A stretch of 11,823 nt of DNA from Chlorobium sp. (GCA_028278005.1 JANQFD010000038.1:1-11823), one strand, 5' to 3'. Shown: positions 1 to 8,294, counted from the stretch's first letter. Notes: generated by a model from the sequence alone, not told the origin. Translations and numbers: made by a program.

Positions 1-698
1 AGTTTTTCCACAAGGGCGCTTCTGGGGCGTGAACTGGTATTGGTGACGAAAAGGTAGGGTATATTTTCCTTGTTCAGCCATTGAACAGTTTCCGCAGCTC
101 CGGGAACAGCATGTTCACCGAGATACAGCACCCCGTCGAGATCGATCAGCAGGGCGGCGGCGCCGGTTTGTATCTTTTGCAGGGCTCTTTCATAAACCAG
201 GAGGTCTCTGTTGCTGAACAGCACGAAACGGATATGTCTGACGGAACGCAGATGCGGCGCTGCTTCAACCACTGTTTTCATCGCAACCCCGGTGGCCTTT
301 TCGATGGGGTAGCCGAATATGCCGGTCGAGATGGCCGGGAAGGCTATGGAGCTGATTGCCTTGTCGTCGGCTAACCCGAGGGCGCTGCGGTAGCAGTTGG
401 CAAGGAGTACATCAGCAGGTTCATCCTTTCCATAGACGGGACCGAGACAGTGAATGACATAAGGATTGGTAAGATCGTGGCCCCCTGTTATGACCGCTTC
501 ACCGGGGCGTATCGGTGCGAGCGGCCTGCACTCTTTTTCAAGTTCCGGTCCCGCGGCCCGATGGATGGCGCCTGCAACGCCTCCTCCCGGGAGAAGCCGG
601 GCATTGGCTGCATTGACTATCGCGTCGATCCCGGGCTGGACGGTGATGTCGCCCGCCACGCATTCCAGGGTGATGTTGTTAACCTGAAGAAGAGCCAT
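1..698 (-). CDS. Macro domain fused to HAD-IIA (NagD/LHPP-type) phosphatase, partial
   Basis: The gene starts at the ATG at 698-696 and runs off the left edge after 232 codons with no stop. Residues 1 to about 170 form a macro domain close to E. coli YmdB (O-acetyl-ADP-ribose / ADP-ribosyl hydrolase). It has the adenine-contacting D25, the NAAN loop at 29-32, the glycine-rich loop PGGGVAGAIHRAAG at 37-50, and the second phosphate-binding loop FPAISTGIFGYP at 120-131. After a short linker a HAD-IIA domain begins: motif I is DLDGVLY at 186-192 (nucleophile D186, acid D188) and motif II is VTNTSS at 218-223, as in NagD and phospholysine/phosphohistidine phosphatases. The rest of the HAD domain lies outside the window. 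The position of the MacroD catalytic Asp is alanine (A42). The ATG at 698 begins exactly where the domain begins, but no strong Shine-Dalgarno precedes it; an in-frame stop at 734-732 limits extension, with a GTG at 722 as the only alternative. The family calls are firm. The substrate is unknown. Confidence 0.88.
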   Translation of the reverse strand, partial: MALLQVNNITLECVAGDITVQPGIDAIVNAANARLLPGGGVAGAIHRAAGPELEKECRPLAPIRPGEAVITGGHDLTNPYVIHCLGPVYGKDEPADVLLANCYRSALGLADDKAISSIAFPAISTGIFGYPIEKATGVAMKTVVEAAPHLRSVRHIRFVLFSNRDLLVYERALQKIQTGAAALLIDLDGVLYLGEHAVPGAAETVQWLNKENIPYLFVTNTSSRPRSALVEK

Positions 699-968
699 AA
701 AGATGGTTATTCTTGAAAGCACACCGGCTTTTCACAAAGTATCGATTGTCGAGGGAAGAACATAATCTGCCGGGGTACCGTAAGGGACCAGAAGAGTGAA
801 CAGTACAGAATGGCGGCAGAGCGCGCCTTGTGAAAATGGACAGGCTGGGAAATAACAGTATATTGTCTGTAACGTGATAATTTTACATAACCTTGGCTAC
901 CCTGATTTCTATGGAGGACAGACAGGGGAAATCATCCGGAGAAGAGCGCTTTAAAGAAGGACGGTGAC
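699..968. other. Divergent intergenic region, no gene seen
   Basis: This 270-base gap separates the minus-strand macro-HAD gene from the plus-strand dehydrogenase cluster, so it should carry promoters for both directions. No open frame with a ribosome-binding site is apparent in it. A small imperfect dyad, ACAG at 854-857 and CTGT at 867-870, lies near the likely start-proximal promoter and could be an operator, but it is too short to rely on. Confidence 0.5.
863..891 (+). promoter_or_regulatory. Weak candidate promoter for the dehydrogenase gene
   Basis: TTGTCT (863-868) and CATAAC (886-891) are 17 bases apart, each matching four of six bases of the sigma-70 hexamers. An alternative -10, GATAAT, lies at 876-881 but lacks a good -35. 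The position, about 80 bases before the start codon, is reasonable. This is a pattern match only. Confidence 0.25.
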
Positions 969-1871
969 ATGGGTAAGGAAAAACAGTGGGACGAAAAGCT
1001 GATGCTCGATCAGAGCGGCAAGGTGGCTATTATCACCGGGGCCGGAAGCGGGCTTGGTTTTGAGACGGCGAGGGCGCTTGCCGAAAAGGGGGCGAGAGTT
1101 GTTCTGGCTGTGCGGAATACAGAAAAGGGGGCCGATGCGGCATCGAGAATCCGGAAAGTAAAACAGGGGGCCGATGTTGCCGTTATGGAACTCGACCTCG
1201 GCGATCTTTCATCGGTTCGCAAGTTTGCCGATAACTTCAGGAAACAGTACAAACGGCTCGATCTTCTGATCAACAATGCCGGCGTTATGGCACCGCCCCG
1301 GGGGGAAACGGCGGACGGTTTCGAACTGCAGTTCGGAACGAATCATCTCGGCCATTTCGCTCTCACGCTTCTCTTGCTTGACATGCTGAAAAGGGTTCCC
1401 GGCAGCCGGATTGTTACCGTGAGCAGCGGTGCCCATTCCTTCGGTATGCTTGATTTCGATGATCTGAACTGGGAAAAAAGGACCTATAACAGATGGCAGG
1501 CTTACGGGGACAGCAAGATTGCAAACCTGTATTTTACAAGGGAACTGCAGCGCAGGCTGGATGAGGAGAACTCGAATGTGCTTGCGGTTGCAGCCCATCC
1601 CGGCTGGTCGGCAACCGAATTGCAGCGTCATCAGGGCTTGTTGTCGATACTGAACAATTTTTTTGCGCAAACCGCCGCCATGGGTACCTTGCCGACTCTC
1701 TATGCAGCGACTGCTCCGGATGTTCATGGGGCAGAATATTTCGGACCAGACGGCTTCGGCGAGATTCGGGGATATCCTGTAAGGGTCCGCTCAAACAAGC
1801 GCTCGCGCGATATGGCAGCCGCAAAAAGGTTGTGGGAGCTGTCCGAAAAGTTGACAGGGGTCAGGTGGTAA
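969..1871 (+). CDS. Short-chain dehydrogenase/reductase, retinol dehydrogenase-like
   Basis: This is a 300-residue classical short-chain dehydrogenase with one Rossmann-fold domain, predicted to oxidise or reduce an alcohol/carbonyl with NAD(P)(H). The cofactor motif TGAGSGLG is at 23-30. D76 contacts the adenine, NNAG is at 102-105, N125 and S152/S153 are in place, and the catalytic Y179-x-x-x-K183 is intact. R49 at the end of the second strand suggests NADP(H) preference. The overall pattern (INNAGVMAPP, TNHLGHF, SSGAHSFG, AAHPGWSATEL) matches the group containing vertebrate RDH11-14 and plant protochlorophyllide-reductase-like proteins. Bacterial members are usually annotated only as oxidoreductases, and the substrate cannot be read from sequence. 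The start is supported by AAGGA at 957-961, seven bases before the ATG. It is the first gene of a tight plus-strand cluster, 16 bases before the next gene. Confidence 0.9.
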   Translation: MGKEKQWDEKLMLDQSGKVAIITGAGSGLGFETARALAEKGARVVLAVRNTEKGADAASRIRKVKQGADVAVMELDLGDLSSVRKFADNFRKQYKRLDLLINNAGVMAPPRGETADGFELQFGTNHLGHFALTLLLLDMLKRVPGSRIVTVSSGAHSFGMLDFDDLNWEKRTYNRWQAYGDSKIANLYFTRELQRRLDEENSNVLAVAAHPGWSATELQRHQGLLSILNNFFAQTAAMGTLPTLYAATAPDVHGAEYFGPDGFGEIRGYPVRVRSNKRSRDMAAAKRLWELSEKLTGVRW

Positions 1872-1887
1872 CTTACCGGGAGGCAGG

Positions 1888-3405
1888 ATGGATGTAAAAC
1901 AGGAGCTGGAGCGTTTACGGGCACGTTCATTTTCTTTTGCCGGTGTAACGCTCTCGTTTTTTTCTTCTCTTTTGCTTGCGCTGTCGGCACTGGCAGTACT
2001 GCTGGTGCTTTCGATTCATTTCGGGTGGTCAGGAATTGCCGCCTTGATTTTTGCGGTTGCAGGTTCTGCAGCTGCTCTTCTCTGTTTCTTCTTCGATTCG
2101 GTCAAGGCGGCGTTCGGCAAAGGCAGGACCGTAGGTCTCGGTGTGTTGACCCTCTACCTTCACCTGATGGCCATACTCGGTTTTGCCGCCCCCGACTTTA
2201 TGGCAGGACTGGGAATAACCCGCTGGGTAGCCATGACAATAGCATTCTTTGCGATTACATGGGGCGGAAGCTATGCGCTGGTAAGCTTTGAAAAGGCATC
2301 GAAGGCGGTTTCCGTACTCATCGTGATCATTACCGTATTCAGTTTTATACCGGGCAACTCCCTGGTTCGGGGGATTAACTATCTCGGCCAGAATATGCTG
2401 CGAAAATTCGACCGGCTGGTCTATGATACTGCTGCGAAACTCGATGATCCCGAAAGTGCGATACGGCAGAAGTATCTGGATGAATACCGGGAAAAAGTCG
2501 AGGAACTGGAAAAAGCGTGGAAGCGCAAAGAAATCTCAGCGGTCCAGTACGAAAAAAGAAGAAGAGCTATAGACAGGGAGTATGCGTCATATATCAATAA
2601 CGGCGCATCCGGGGCAGTTCCGGAACAGCGGCAAGGGGGAGGGGGATCGATACGGATTGTCGGTGCATTGGTGACCGATGATCTCACCGGTAACGGGTTT
2701 TCCGGAAAGAGTGCGTTGTTCGCACCGGGATTACGTCCATTGTATTATTATGTGAAATACAGGGGGGGAATCCCTGAGGATAGCTCCTTTGCAGTTCGCT
2801 GGTACCGCAACGGAGAGCTGATCCGGGAAAAAAGTCTCATCCTCGAACATGAGGCGGGTGAAATTCTTGACTCATGCAGCTATGATTTTGCGAAAGGCTC
2901 GTATGACGTCAGGCTTTCTTCCGGCGATGCGGAGAAAAACAGGGTGACGTTTCAGGTGGCCGAAGAACAGCTCCTGCGGATTGACAATGCCGGTCTTGTT
3001 CCTGCGATTGTCAAGCCCGGAGATGTTCTGACAGCTACGGTCGACTATTTCCTGCAGGGATCTGTCGGCACAGAGGGTGTGCTGGTCCGTGAGAAACGGG
3101 TCATCCAGCGAAACGGACGAACAGTGCTGAAACCGATTATAAAGGATGTATCGAGGCTCCCAGGGCATAACAGCAGTTCGGCACAGGTATATCTTCCATC
3201 CACGATCAGGCCGGGTGATTACAACGTGATTACCAGTGTAACCTGGGGTGACAAAGAGGCGAAAGCATCGACCGGCTTCTCTGTTGCCCGACCGGAGACG
3301 CCGCCGCAGGTGCCGGCTTCCTATCCTTCCGGAACCCCTCGCGGTAAAAACGATATGACGCTTGAACAGCTTGAATCCGTTTTGCGCAAAGTATACAAGG
3401 AGTGA
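1888..3405 (+). CDS. Unrecognised membrane protein with SHOCT-like helix and Ig-like beta region
   Basis: I do not recognise this 505-residue protein as a named family. Five hydrophobic segments are visible at about 16-43, 48-69, 83-107, 112-133 and 139-158. Positive loops (71-80 and 135-139) place the N-terminus inside and everything after residue 160 outside the cytoplasmic membrane. Next comes a charged helical stretch (about 195-235). Its pattern, ELEKAWKRKEISAVQYEKRR at 206-225, resembles the short SHOCT oligomerisation motif. A Gly-rich linker (249-254) leads to two beta-rich regions (about 255-357 and 365-466) that look like immunoglobulin or CARDB-type sandwiches, then a proline-rich linker (468-488) and a final amphipathic helix (489-505). 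GGGAGG at 1878-1883 supports the start, though only four bases from the ATG. It sits between the dehydrogenase and recD2 and its end overlaps the recD2 ribosome-binding site, so co-translation is likely. The function is unknown. Confidence 0.85.
   Translation: MDVKQELERLRARSFSFAGVTLSFFSSLLLALSALAVLLVLSIHFGWSGIAALIFAVAGSAAALLCFFFDSVKAAFGKGRTVGLGVLTLYLHLMAILGFAAPDFMAGLGITRWVAMTIAFFAITWGGSYALVSFEKASKAVSVLIVIITVFSFIPGNSLVRGINYLGQNMLRKFDRLVYDTAAKLDDPESAIRQKYLDEYREKVEELEKAWKRKEISAVQYEKRRRAIDREYASYINNGASGAVPEQRQGGGGSIRIVGALVTDDLTGNGFSGKSALFAPGLRPLYYYVKYRGGIPEDSSFAVRWYRNGELIREKSLILEHEAGEILDSCSYDFAKGSYDVRLSSGDAEKNRVTFQVAEEQLLRIDNAGLVPAIVKPGDVLTATVDYFLQGSVGTEGVLVREKRVIQRNGRTVLKPIIKDVSRLPGHNSSSAQVYLPSTIRPGDYNVITSVTWGDKEAKASTGFSVARPETPPQVPASYPSGTPRGKNDMTLEQLESVLRKVYKE
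3397..3402 (+). promoter_or_regulatory. recD2 ribosome-binding site inside the upstream gene
   Basis: AAGGAG lies nine bases before the recD2 ATG and directly precedes the TGA stop (3403-3405) of the upstream gene. Ribosomes finishing the upstream gene would expose or reuse this site, so translation of the two genes is probably coupled. Confidence 0.7.
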
Positions 3406-3411
3406 GAGCCC

Positions 3412-5598
3412 ATGCAGGAATCACTGACGAGCGAAACGGACAGTGAACGGCTTTCCGGTCCGGTTGAAAGGGTTGTTTTTCACAGCGATGAAACCGGTTT
3501 TTCCGTCTTGCGGATTCGCATAAAAGGCAGTTCCGATCCGGTAACCGTTACCGGCTACCTTGCATCGATTTCAGCCGGCGAATTCGTTGAATGTGTCGGC
3601 GAATGGGTCAATGACAAAAATTACGGATTGCAGTTCAAGGCTGCGGAGCTTACGGTCGTTCCGCCTGCAACGACTGAGGGGATAGAGAAATATCTCGCAT
3701 CCGGCATGGTTAAAGGTGTGGGGCAGCATTTCGCAAAAGTTCTTGTCAAGGCATTTGGAGACAATGTTTTTTCGGTTATCGAAAAAGAACCGGAAAAACT
3801 GCGTGCTCTGCCGGGCATAGGTGAAAAGCGCACGGCAATGATCGTTGAAGCGTGGCACGAACAGCAGGTGGTCAGGGATATCATGGTTTTTCTGCAGTCG
3901 CACGGGGTTGGAACGGCCAGGGCGGTTCGTATTTATAAAACATATGGCGATAAAGCGATAACGACGGTTACCGGTAACCCTTATCGTTTGGTACTGGATA
4001 TTCAGGGTATAGGATTCAAGACAGCAGATACCATTGCTTCAGAACTCGGGACGCCGTTCGATTCACCGGTACGGGCCCGGGCAGGTGTTCGTCATGTTTT
4101 ACAGGATGTTTCCGGTGAGGGCCATTGTGCTGCGACCAAGGAACGGCTTGTTTCCGATGCAGTGAAACTTCTCGGTGTTTCCGAGCAGGTTGTCGAGGAA
4201 GCGATTACAGAGGAAATAGTGCATGGAGGACTGGTCAGGGACCAGATAGAAGGTCTTCCCTGTATCTATCTCTCGTCGTTGTACAGAGCGGAAAACAGCG
4301 TGGCATCTTCGATCAGCAAATTGTGCACGGGAGAACCTCCGTGGAGGATCATCGAGAGGGAAAAAGCTGCGGAAATGGTTGAAGCTGTCAGCGGCCTTGT
4401 CCTGTCGGATTCTCAGGAAAAAGCCCTGAAAACCGCACTTTCAAACAAGTGTATCGTGATCACCGGAGGACCGGGGGTGGGGAAAACAACGCTGGTCAGC
4501 GCAATTCTCTCGATAGTCAGTTCACAAAAACTGAGGATTGCGTTGTGCGCTCCAACCGGGAGAGCAGCGAAGAGACTTTCGGAATCGACGGGTTTTGAGG
4601 CAAAAACCATTCATCGTCTGCTTGCATTCGACCCCGGAAAGTATGATTTCAAGCATGGAAAGGATAATCCCCTTTCGGTGGATCTCGTTGTTGTCGACGA
4701 ATCTTCAATGATCGATGTGCAGCTCATGAGCAGGCTCCTTGACGCTGTGCCGGATAACGCTGCGCTGATTCTTGTCGGCGATGTGGACCAGCTGCCTTCG
4801 GTCGGGCCGGGTGCTGTCCTTTTTGATATCATTGCTTCCGGAGCCGTTTCGGTTGTGAGGCTGACCGAGATTTTCCGCCAGGCTGCCGAATCGGGCATCA
4901 TCGTCAATGCTCACAGGATAAACCGTGGTGAACTGCCGCTCGATTTTGAGCGGGGGGAGCTTTCTGATTTCTACTTTGTTCCGGCAGCCGAGCAGGAGGA
5001 CATTCGATCGAAACTGCTGGAAGTGGTGCTGAAACGTATTCCTGCAAGGTTCGGATTAGATCCGGTAAGAGATATCCAGGTGTTGACGCCGATGCATCGA
5101 GGAGGTCTTGGCACGAACGCATTGAATGTCGCGCTTCAAAAAGAGCTGAATCCCAACAGCAGCAGCGGCGTTACACGTTTTGGGACGCTCTATTCGGAGG
5201 GTGACAAGGTTATACAGCTTGTCAACAACTATGAAAAGGAAGTGTTCAACGGAGATATCGGTGTGATCGTCTCGATCAGTACAGATGAAAAGAATCTGAC
5301 CGTTGTTTTCGACAGGCTGCCGGTTGAATATGAATTTGGGGAGCTGGATGAACTTGCGCTTGCTTACGCTACCAGCATTCACAAAAGTCAGGGCTCGGAG
5401 TATCCGGCGGTGGTTATCCCCCTGGCAATGCAGCACTACATGCTTCTCCAGCGAAACCTGCTTTACACCGCCGTGACCCGTGGAAAAAAACTGGTTATGA
5501 TCATCGGGCAAAAAAAAGCGATTGCAATGGCGGTTAAGAACGGGGACGCAGCCGCAAGGCTGACCAATCTCGCTGAAAAGATTCGGAAGGCAATGTAA
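3412..5598 (+). CDS. recD2: RecD2-type ATP-dependent DNA helicase
   Basis: This 728-residue protein is a superfamily 1B, 5'-to-3' DNA helicase of the RecD2 type, which acts in DNA repair without forming a RecBCD complex. The N-terminal region (about 1-90, OB-like, with HSDETGFSVLRI at 24-35) is the RecD2-specific extension. Helix-hairpin-helix turns follow: GVG 102-104, GIG 135-137, GVG 165-167 and GIG 199-201. The motor has Walker A GGPGVGKT at 352-359, Walker B VVVDESS at 426-432, motif III LVGDVDQLPSVG at 454-465 and the arginine-containing TEIFRQ at 485-490. Motif V is TSIHKSQGSE at 654-663 and motif VI is YTAVTRG at 685-691. All look intact and the length is typical for the family (about 720-740). 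The start is fixed by AAGGAG at 3397-3402. It is the last gene of the cluster, followed by a 314-base gap. Confidence 0.97.
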   Translation: MQESLTSETDSERLSGPVERVVFHSDETGFSVLRIRIKGSSDPVTVTGYLASISAGEFVECVGEWVNDKNYGLQFKAAELTVVPPATTEGIEKYLASGMVKGVGQHFAKVLVKAFGDNVFSVIEKEPEKLRALPGIGEKRTAMIVEAWHEQQVVRDIMVFLQSHGVGTARAVRIYKTYGDKAITTVTGNPYRLVLDIQGIGFKTADTIASELGTPFDSPVRARAGVRHVLQDVSGEGHCAATKERLVSDAVKLLGVSEQVVEEAITEEIVHGGLVRDQIEGLPCIYLSSLYRAENSVASSISKLCTGEPPWRIIEREKAAEMVEAVSGLVLSDSQEKALKTALSNKCIVITGGPGVGKTTLVSAILSIVSSQKLRIALCAPTGRAAKRLSESTGFEAKTIHRLLAFDPGKYDFKHGKDNPLSVDLVVVDESSMIDVQLMSRLLDAVPDNAALILVGDVDQLPSVGPGAVLFDIIASGAVSVVRLTEIFRQAAESGIIVNAHRINRGELPLDFERGELSDFYFVPAAEQEDIRSKLLEVVLKRIPARFGLDPVRDIQVLTPMHRGGLGTNALNVALQKELNPNSSSGVTRFGTLYSEGDKVIQLVNNYEKEVFNGDIGVIVSISTDEKNLTVVFDRLPVEYEFGELDELALAYATSIHKSQGSEYPAVVIPLAMQHYMLLQRNLLYTAVTRGKKLVMIIGQKKAIAMAVKNGDAAARLTNLAEKIRKAM

Positions 5599-5912
5599 AG
5601 TGACTCACCATCATCGGGATTCTGCAGGTTTCATCCGGGAATGCTGTTGCTGCATCTGAGTGGCAAAAGTATCTCTTTCCGATGTCAGGCATAAAACTAT
5701 CGAAATGAAGCGATGTGAAATATTAGAAAAGAAATTGGTATTAATTCTTTTATTTTTTGATATTAACACCTTGCGCTTTTTCTGCGTTGCAGTTACCCTG
5801 TTAAGCAGGAAAAATGTTTCGCTCGTCTTTGTTTATTGAACAATGTGCCGGGTAGTCAGGAATTGCGAATAGTGGTTATAATGTCAATACATAATAAAAT
5901 CAGGATTGTTGC
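5599..5912 (+). other. Intergenic region between recD2 and rnr, AT-rich in the middle
   Basis: This 314-base gap holds no convincing gene. The stretch at about 5715-5766 is strongly AT-rich. Two small hairpins are visible, CTGC/GCAG (5782-5785 with 5789-5792) and CCTG/CAGG (5797-5800 with 5806-5809). Neither is followed by a proper T-run, so I do not call a terminator for recD2. The right end carries the likely rnr promoter and ribosome-binding site. Confidence 0.5.
5877..5882 (+). promoter_or_regulatory. Candidate -10 element for rnr
   Basis: A perfect TATAAT lies here, 31 bases before the GTG start of rnr, which would give a short leader that includes the AGGA ribosome-binding site at 5902-5905. 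No recognisable -35 lies 16-18 bases upstream, so the promoter is supported by the -10 alone. Confidence 0.4.
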
Positions 5913-8294
5913 GTGGGAAGGAAGAATAAGGGACAGAAGACGAAAGCGCTGAAGAGAAAGAAAAAAAATACCGCTCATACGCCCGGTGAAAAACGGGTCA
6001 AGCCAAACGATCATATTCTGATCAACGAATTTCTGGTCAGAAAAGGGGAAGCATCAATTGCTTCGGAGATCATCAATTTCTTGTCGGATCATGAAGGTGA
6101 GAGGTTCCGTTCGGTGGAGCTTGCAAAAACACTCGGATATGAGGAGTCACGGCATCTTCCCGGATTCTGGTATGTGCTTCACAAACTGCAGGAAGAAGGG
6201 GTTCTCGACAAGGATTCAAAACGCTGTTACGGACTTGCAGGACAGGAACTGCCCACCTACGAGGATGTACTGGTCCAGACAAAGCAGTTTCCCTGTCCGG
6301 ATAAACAGCACTACAAGGTTGACCAGCTTTACACCGGAATCATATCAACCCACCCCAACGGCTACGGTTTTGTCGAGGTGGAGGGTTACGATGATGATAT
6401 TTTTGTCAAGGCCGAATCTCTCGGTGAAGCAATTCATGGTGACGAGGTAGAGGTTCTTGTCACCAAAGTTCCCAAAACATATCAGTCTCAGCAGACCCCG
6501 CACCAGCGTTGTGAAGGGCTTGTAACGAAGGTAATGCAGCGGGCGCTGCATACGATAGTCGGTACCCTCGTCCGCAAGAACCGGAAATTTGTTCTGATGC
6601 CCGACCTCAGAAAGATTCTGCCGGAAATCACTATCAGGATCAAGGACTCCGCAGGGGCCGCTGACGGCCAGAAAGTTGTTGTCGGCAATCTGGATTTTCA
6701 GAAGAACGGCGATATTCGTGCTGTTGTTCATGAAGTTCTTGGCGATGCAGGTTCTTCGGAAGTCGAAGTAAGTGCCATAGCGAGGAGCAGAGGGATCGAT
6801 GAGACGTTTGACGAGGAACTGCTTAAGTATGTCGAGTCTGTCAGTGAAGACATTGCCGACTCGGATATAGAGGGTCGTCTGGATATTCGCGATAAAAATG
6901 TGTTTACCATAGATCCGGTCGACGCAAAAGACTTTGACGATGCGCTTTCTATCGAAACCTTGTCGAGAGGCACCTATAGGGTAGGGGTGCATATCGCGGA
7001 TGTATCGCACTATGTCAAGGAGGATTCTCCGCTTGACAGAGAGGCGTTGAAGCGGGCAACTTCGGTTTATCTTGTAGACCGGGTGATCCCGATGCTGCCG
7101 TCAAGGCTTTCCGAGCAGATTTGCAGTCTGAATCCCGGGGTCGACCGGATGGCGTTCTCCGTTTTCTTCAAGATGAAGGCCAACGGGGAGGTTGTACAGC
7201 ACGAATTTGCAAAAACCGTGATCAATTCCAAGCGCCGGTTCACCTATGAGGATGTTCAGGAAGTGCTCAACAACGGGAAAGGAAAATATTACAAGCAACT
7301 GAACCTGCTCGATGCAATCAGTACAAGCCTTCGTGACAAAAGACTCGCTGAAGGCGGGCTCGAATTTGAGACGGAAGAGGTTCGCTTCAAGCTCGGCAGC
7401 AAAGGCGAACCTGTAGAGCTTGTGAAAAAAGAGCGGCTGGGCAGTCATCGTCTTATCGAGGAATTTATGCTGCTGGCCAATCGTAAGGTTGCCGAGTATG
7501 TCAGTACGAAGTTTGCACTGAAAAACAAACAGGCTCAACCGTCGATATACAGGGTGCACGGTTCACCCCAGGAGGAAAAAGTCGGCATCCTGGCAAATTT
7601 TGTCCGTAAGATAGGCTACAACCTGCAGCTCGACGGAAAGAGAAAAGGCGGTTCATCCAATGTCACTTCAAAAGCTCTTCGTGACCTATTGAAACAGGTC
7701 CATGGAACGAATGTCGAGTTTCTGGTTAATGAACTGGTATTGCGTTCTATGGCAAAGGCCCAGTATACCGGAGTAAATGACGGTCATTTCGGGCTGGGCT
7801 TCGAGCACTATACTCACTTTACCTCTCCCATCAGGCGATATCCCGACCTGGTTGTCCATAGACTTCTGTTCGAATATGAGGGCTTTCGCAAGAGCCGCAG
7901 GAAGATTCCTGCGAAACGGCTGGCTGATATCTCTTCGAAGATCGAGCAGGTATGTCAGATTGCCAACGAGAGAGAAAAAAGTGCCATGGAGGCCGAACGT
8001 GAGTCTATCAAGCTCAAACAGGTCGAGTACATGGCCTCGCATGTAGGAAAAGAGTATTCAGGTATCATCTCCGGGGCTACGGAATTCGGTATTTATGTCC
8101 GCCTTGAGGAGTTTGCAATCGAAGGTCTGGTTCACATGAAAAACCTTACGGACGACTACTACGAATACGATGAATCCACCTATTCGCTTGTCGGAAAACG
8201 CAGGAAAAGAAGGCTGCAGATAGGCAACCGTACGAGGGTGAAAATCCTGAAGGTCGATCTACAGCGCCGCACGATCGATTTGCAATTAGCTTAG
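5913..8294 (+). CDS. rnr: Ribonuclease R (3'-to-5' exoribonuclease)
   Basis: This 793-residue RNase R processively degrades structured RNA from the 3' end, releasing nucleoside monophosphates. Domain order is a lysine-rich extension (1-31), a winged-helix region (about 35-108), a cold-shock domain (about 138-185, with GYGFVEVEGYDDDIFV at 150-165), a second RNA-binding region, the RNB catalytic domain (about 318-650) and a C-terminal S1 domain (about 712-793). The four metal-binding aspartates are present in IDPVDAKDFDDA as D334, D340, D342 and D343, matching D272/D278/D280/D281 of E. coli RNase R. The second active-site signature, FTSPIRRYPDL, is at 636-646. The GTG start is chosen because AGGA (5902-5905) is seven bases upstream, an in-frame TAA at 5895-5897 rules out a longer form, and the next ATG is far inside. 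The protein ends directly after the S1 domain, without the basic C-terminal tail of the E. coli enzyme. It appears to be a single-gene transcription unit. Confidence 0.97.
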   Translation: MGRKNKGQKTKALKRKKKNTAHTPGEKRVKPNDHILINEFLVRKGEASIASEIINFLSDHEGERFRSVELAKTLGYEESRHLPGFWYVLHKLQEEGVLDKDSKRCYGLAGQELPTYEDVLVQTKQFPCPDKQHYKVDQLYTGIISTHPNGYGFVEVEGYDDDIFVKAESLGEAIHGDEVEVLVTKVPKTYQSQQTPHQRCEGLVTKVMQRALHTIVGTLVRKNRKFVLMPDLRKILPEITIRIKDSAGAADGQKVVVGNLDFQKNGDIRAVVHEVLGDAGSSEVEVSAIARSRGIDETFDEELLKYVESVSEDIADSDIEGRLDIRDKNVFTIDPVDAKDFDDALSIETLSRGTYRVGVHIADVSHYVKEDSPLDREALKRATSVYLVDRVIPMLPSRLSEQICSLNPGVDRMAFSVFFKMKANGEVVQHEFAKTVINSKRRFTYEDVQEVLNNGKGKYYKQLNLLDAISTSLRDKRLAEGGLEFETEEVRFKLGSKGEPVELVKKERLGSHRLIEEFMLLANRKVAEYVSTKFALKNKQAQPSIYRVHGSPQEEKVGILANFVRKIGYNLQLDGKRKGGSSNVTSKALRDLLKQVHGTNVEFLVNELVLRSMAKAQYTGVNDGHFGLGFEHYTHFTSPIRRYPDLVVHRLLFEYEGFRKSRRKIPAKRLADISSKIEQVCQIANEREKSAMEAERESIKLKQVEYMASHVGKEYSGIISGATEFGIYVRLEEFAIEGLVHMKNLTDDYYEYDESTYSLVGKRRKRRLQIGNRTRVKILKVDLQRRTIDLQLA

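Noticed and set aside
1209..1727. 172-codon minus-strand open frame opposite the dehydrogenase
   Set aside because: It overlaps a clear short-chain dehydrogenase with intact motifs and encodes no recognisable protein.
2634..2646. G-rich run in the 505-residue gene, a possible G-quadruplex
   Set aside because: Only two long G tracts are present, and they are explained by glycine codons of an interdomain linker.
5797..5809. CCTG/CAGG hairpin followed by five A bases, a candidate terminator
   Set aside because: The four-base stem is too short, and on the plus strand it is followed by A bases rather than T. It is 200 bases beyond recD2.
5814..5855. 13-codon ATG frame with AGGA upstream, a possible leader peptide before rnr
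   Set aside because: It lies upstream of the likely rnr -10 element, has no regulatory codon run or attenuator-like structure after it, and is short enough to arise by chance.
6345..7010. 221-codon minus-strand open frame opposite rnr
   Set aside because: It lies wholly inside the conserved RNase R coding sequence, has no recognisable domain and is a typical antisense shadow frame.
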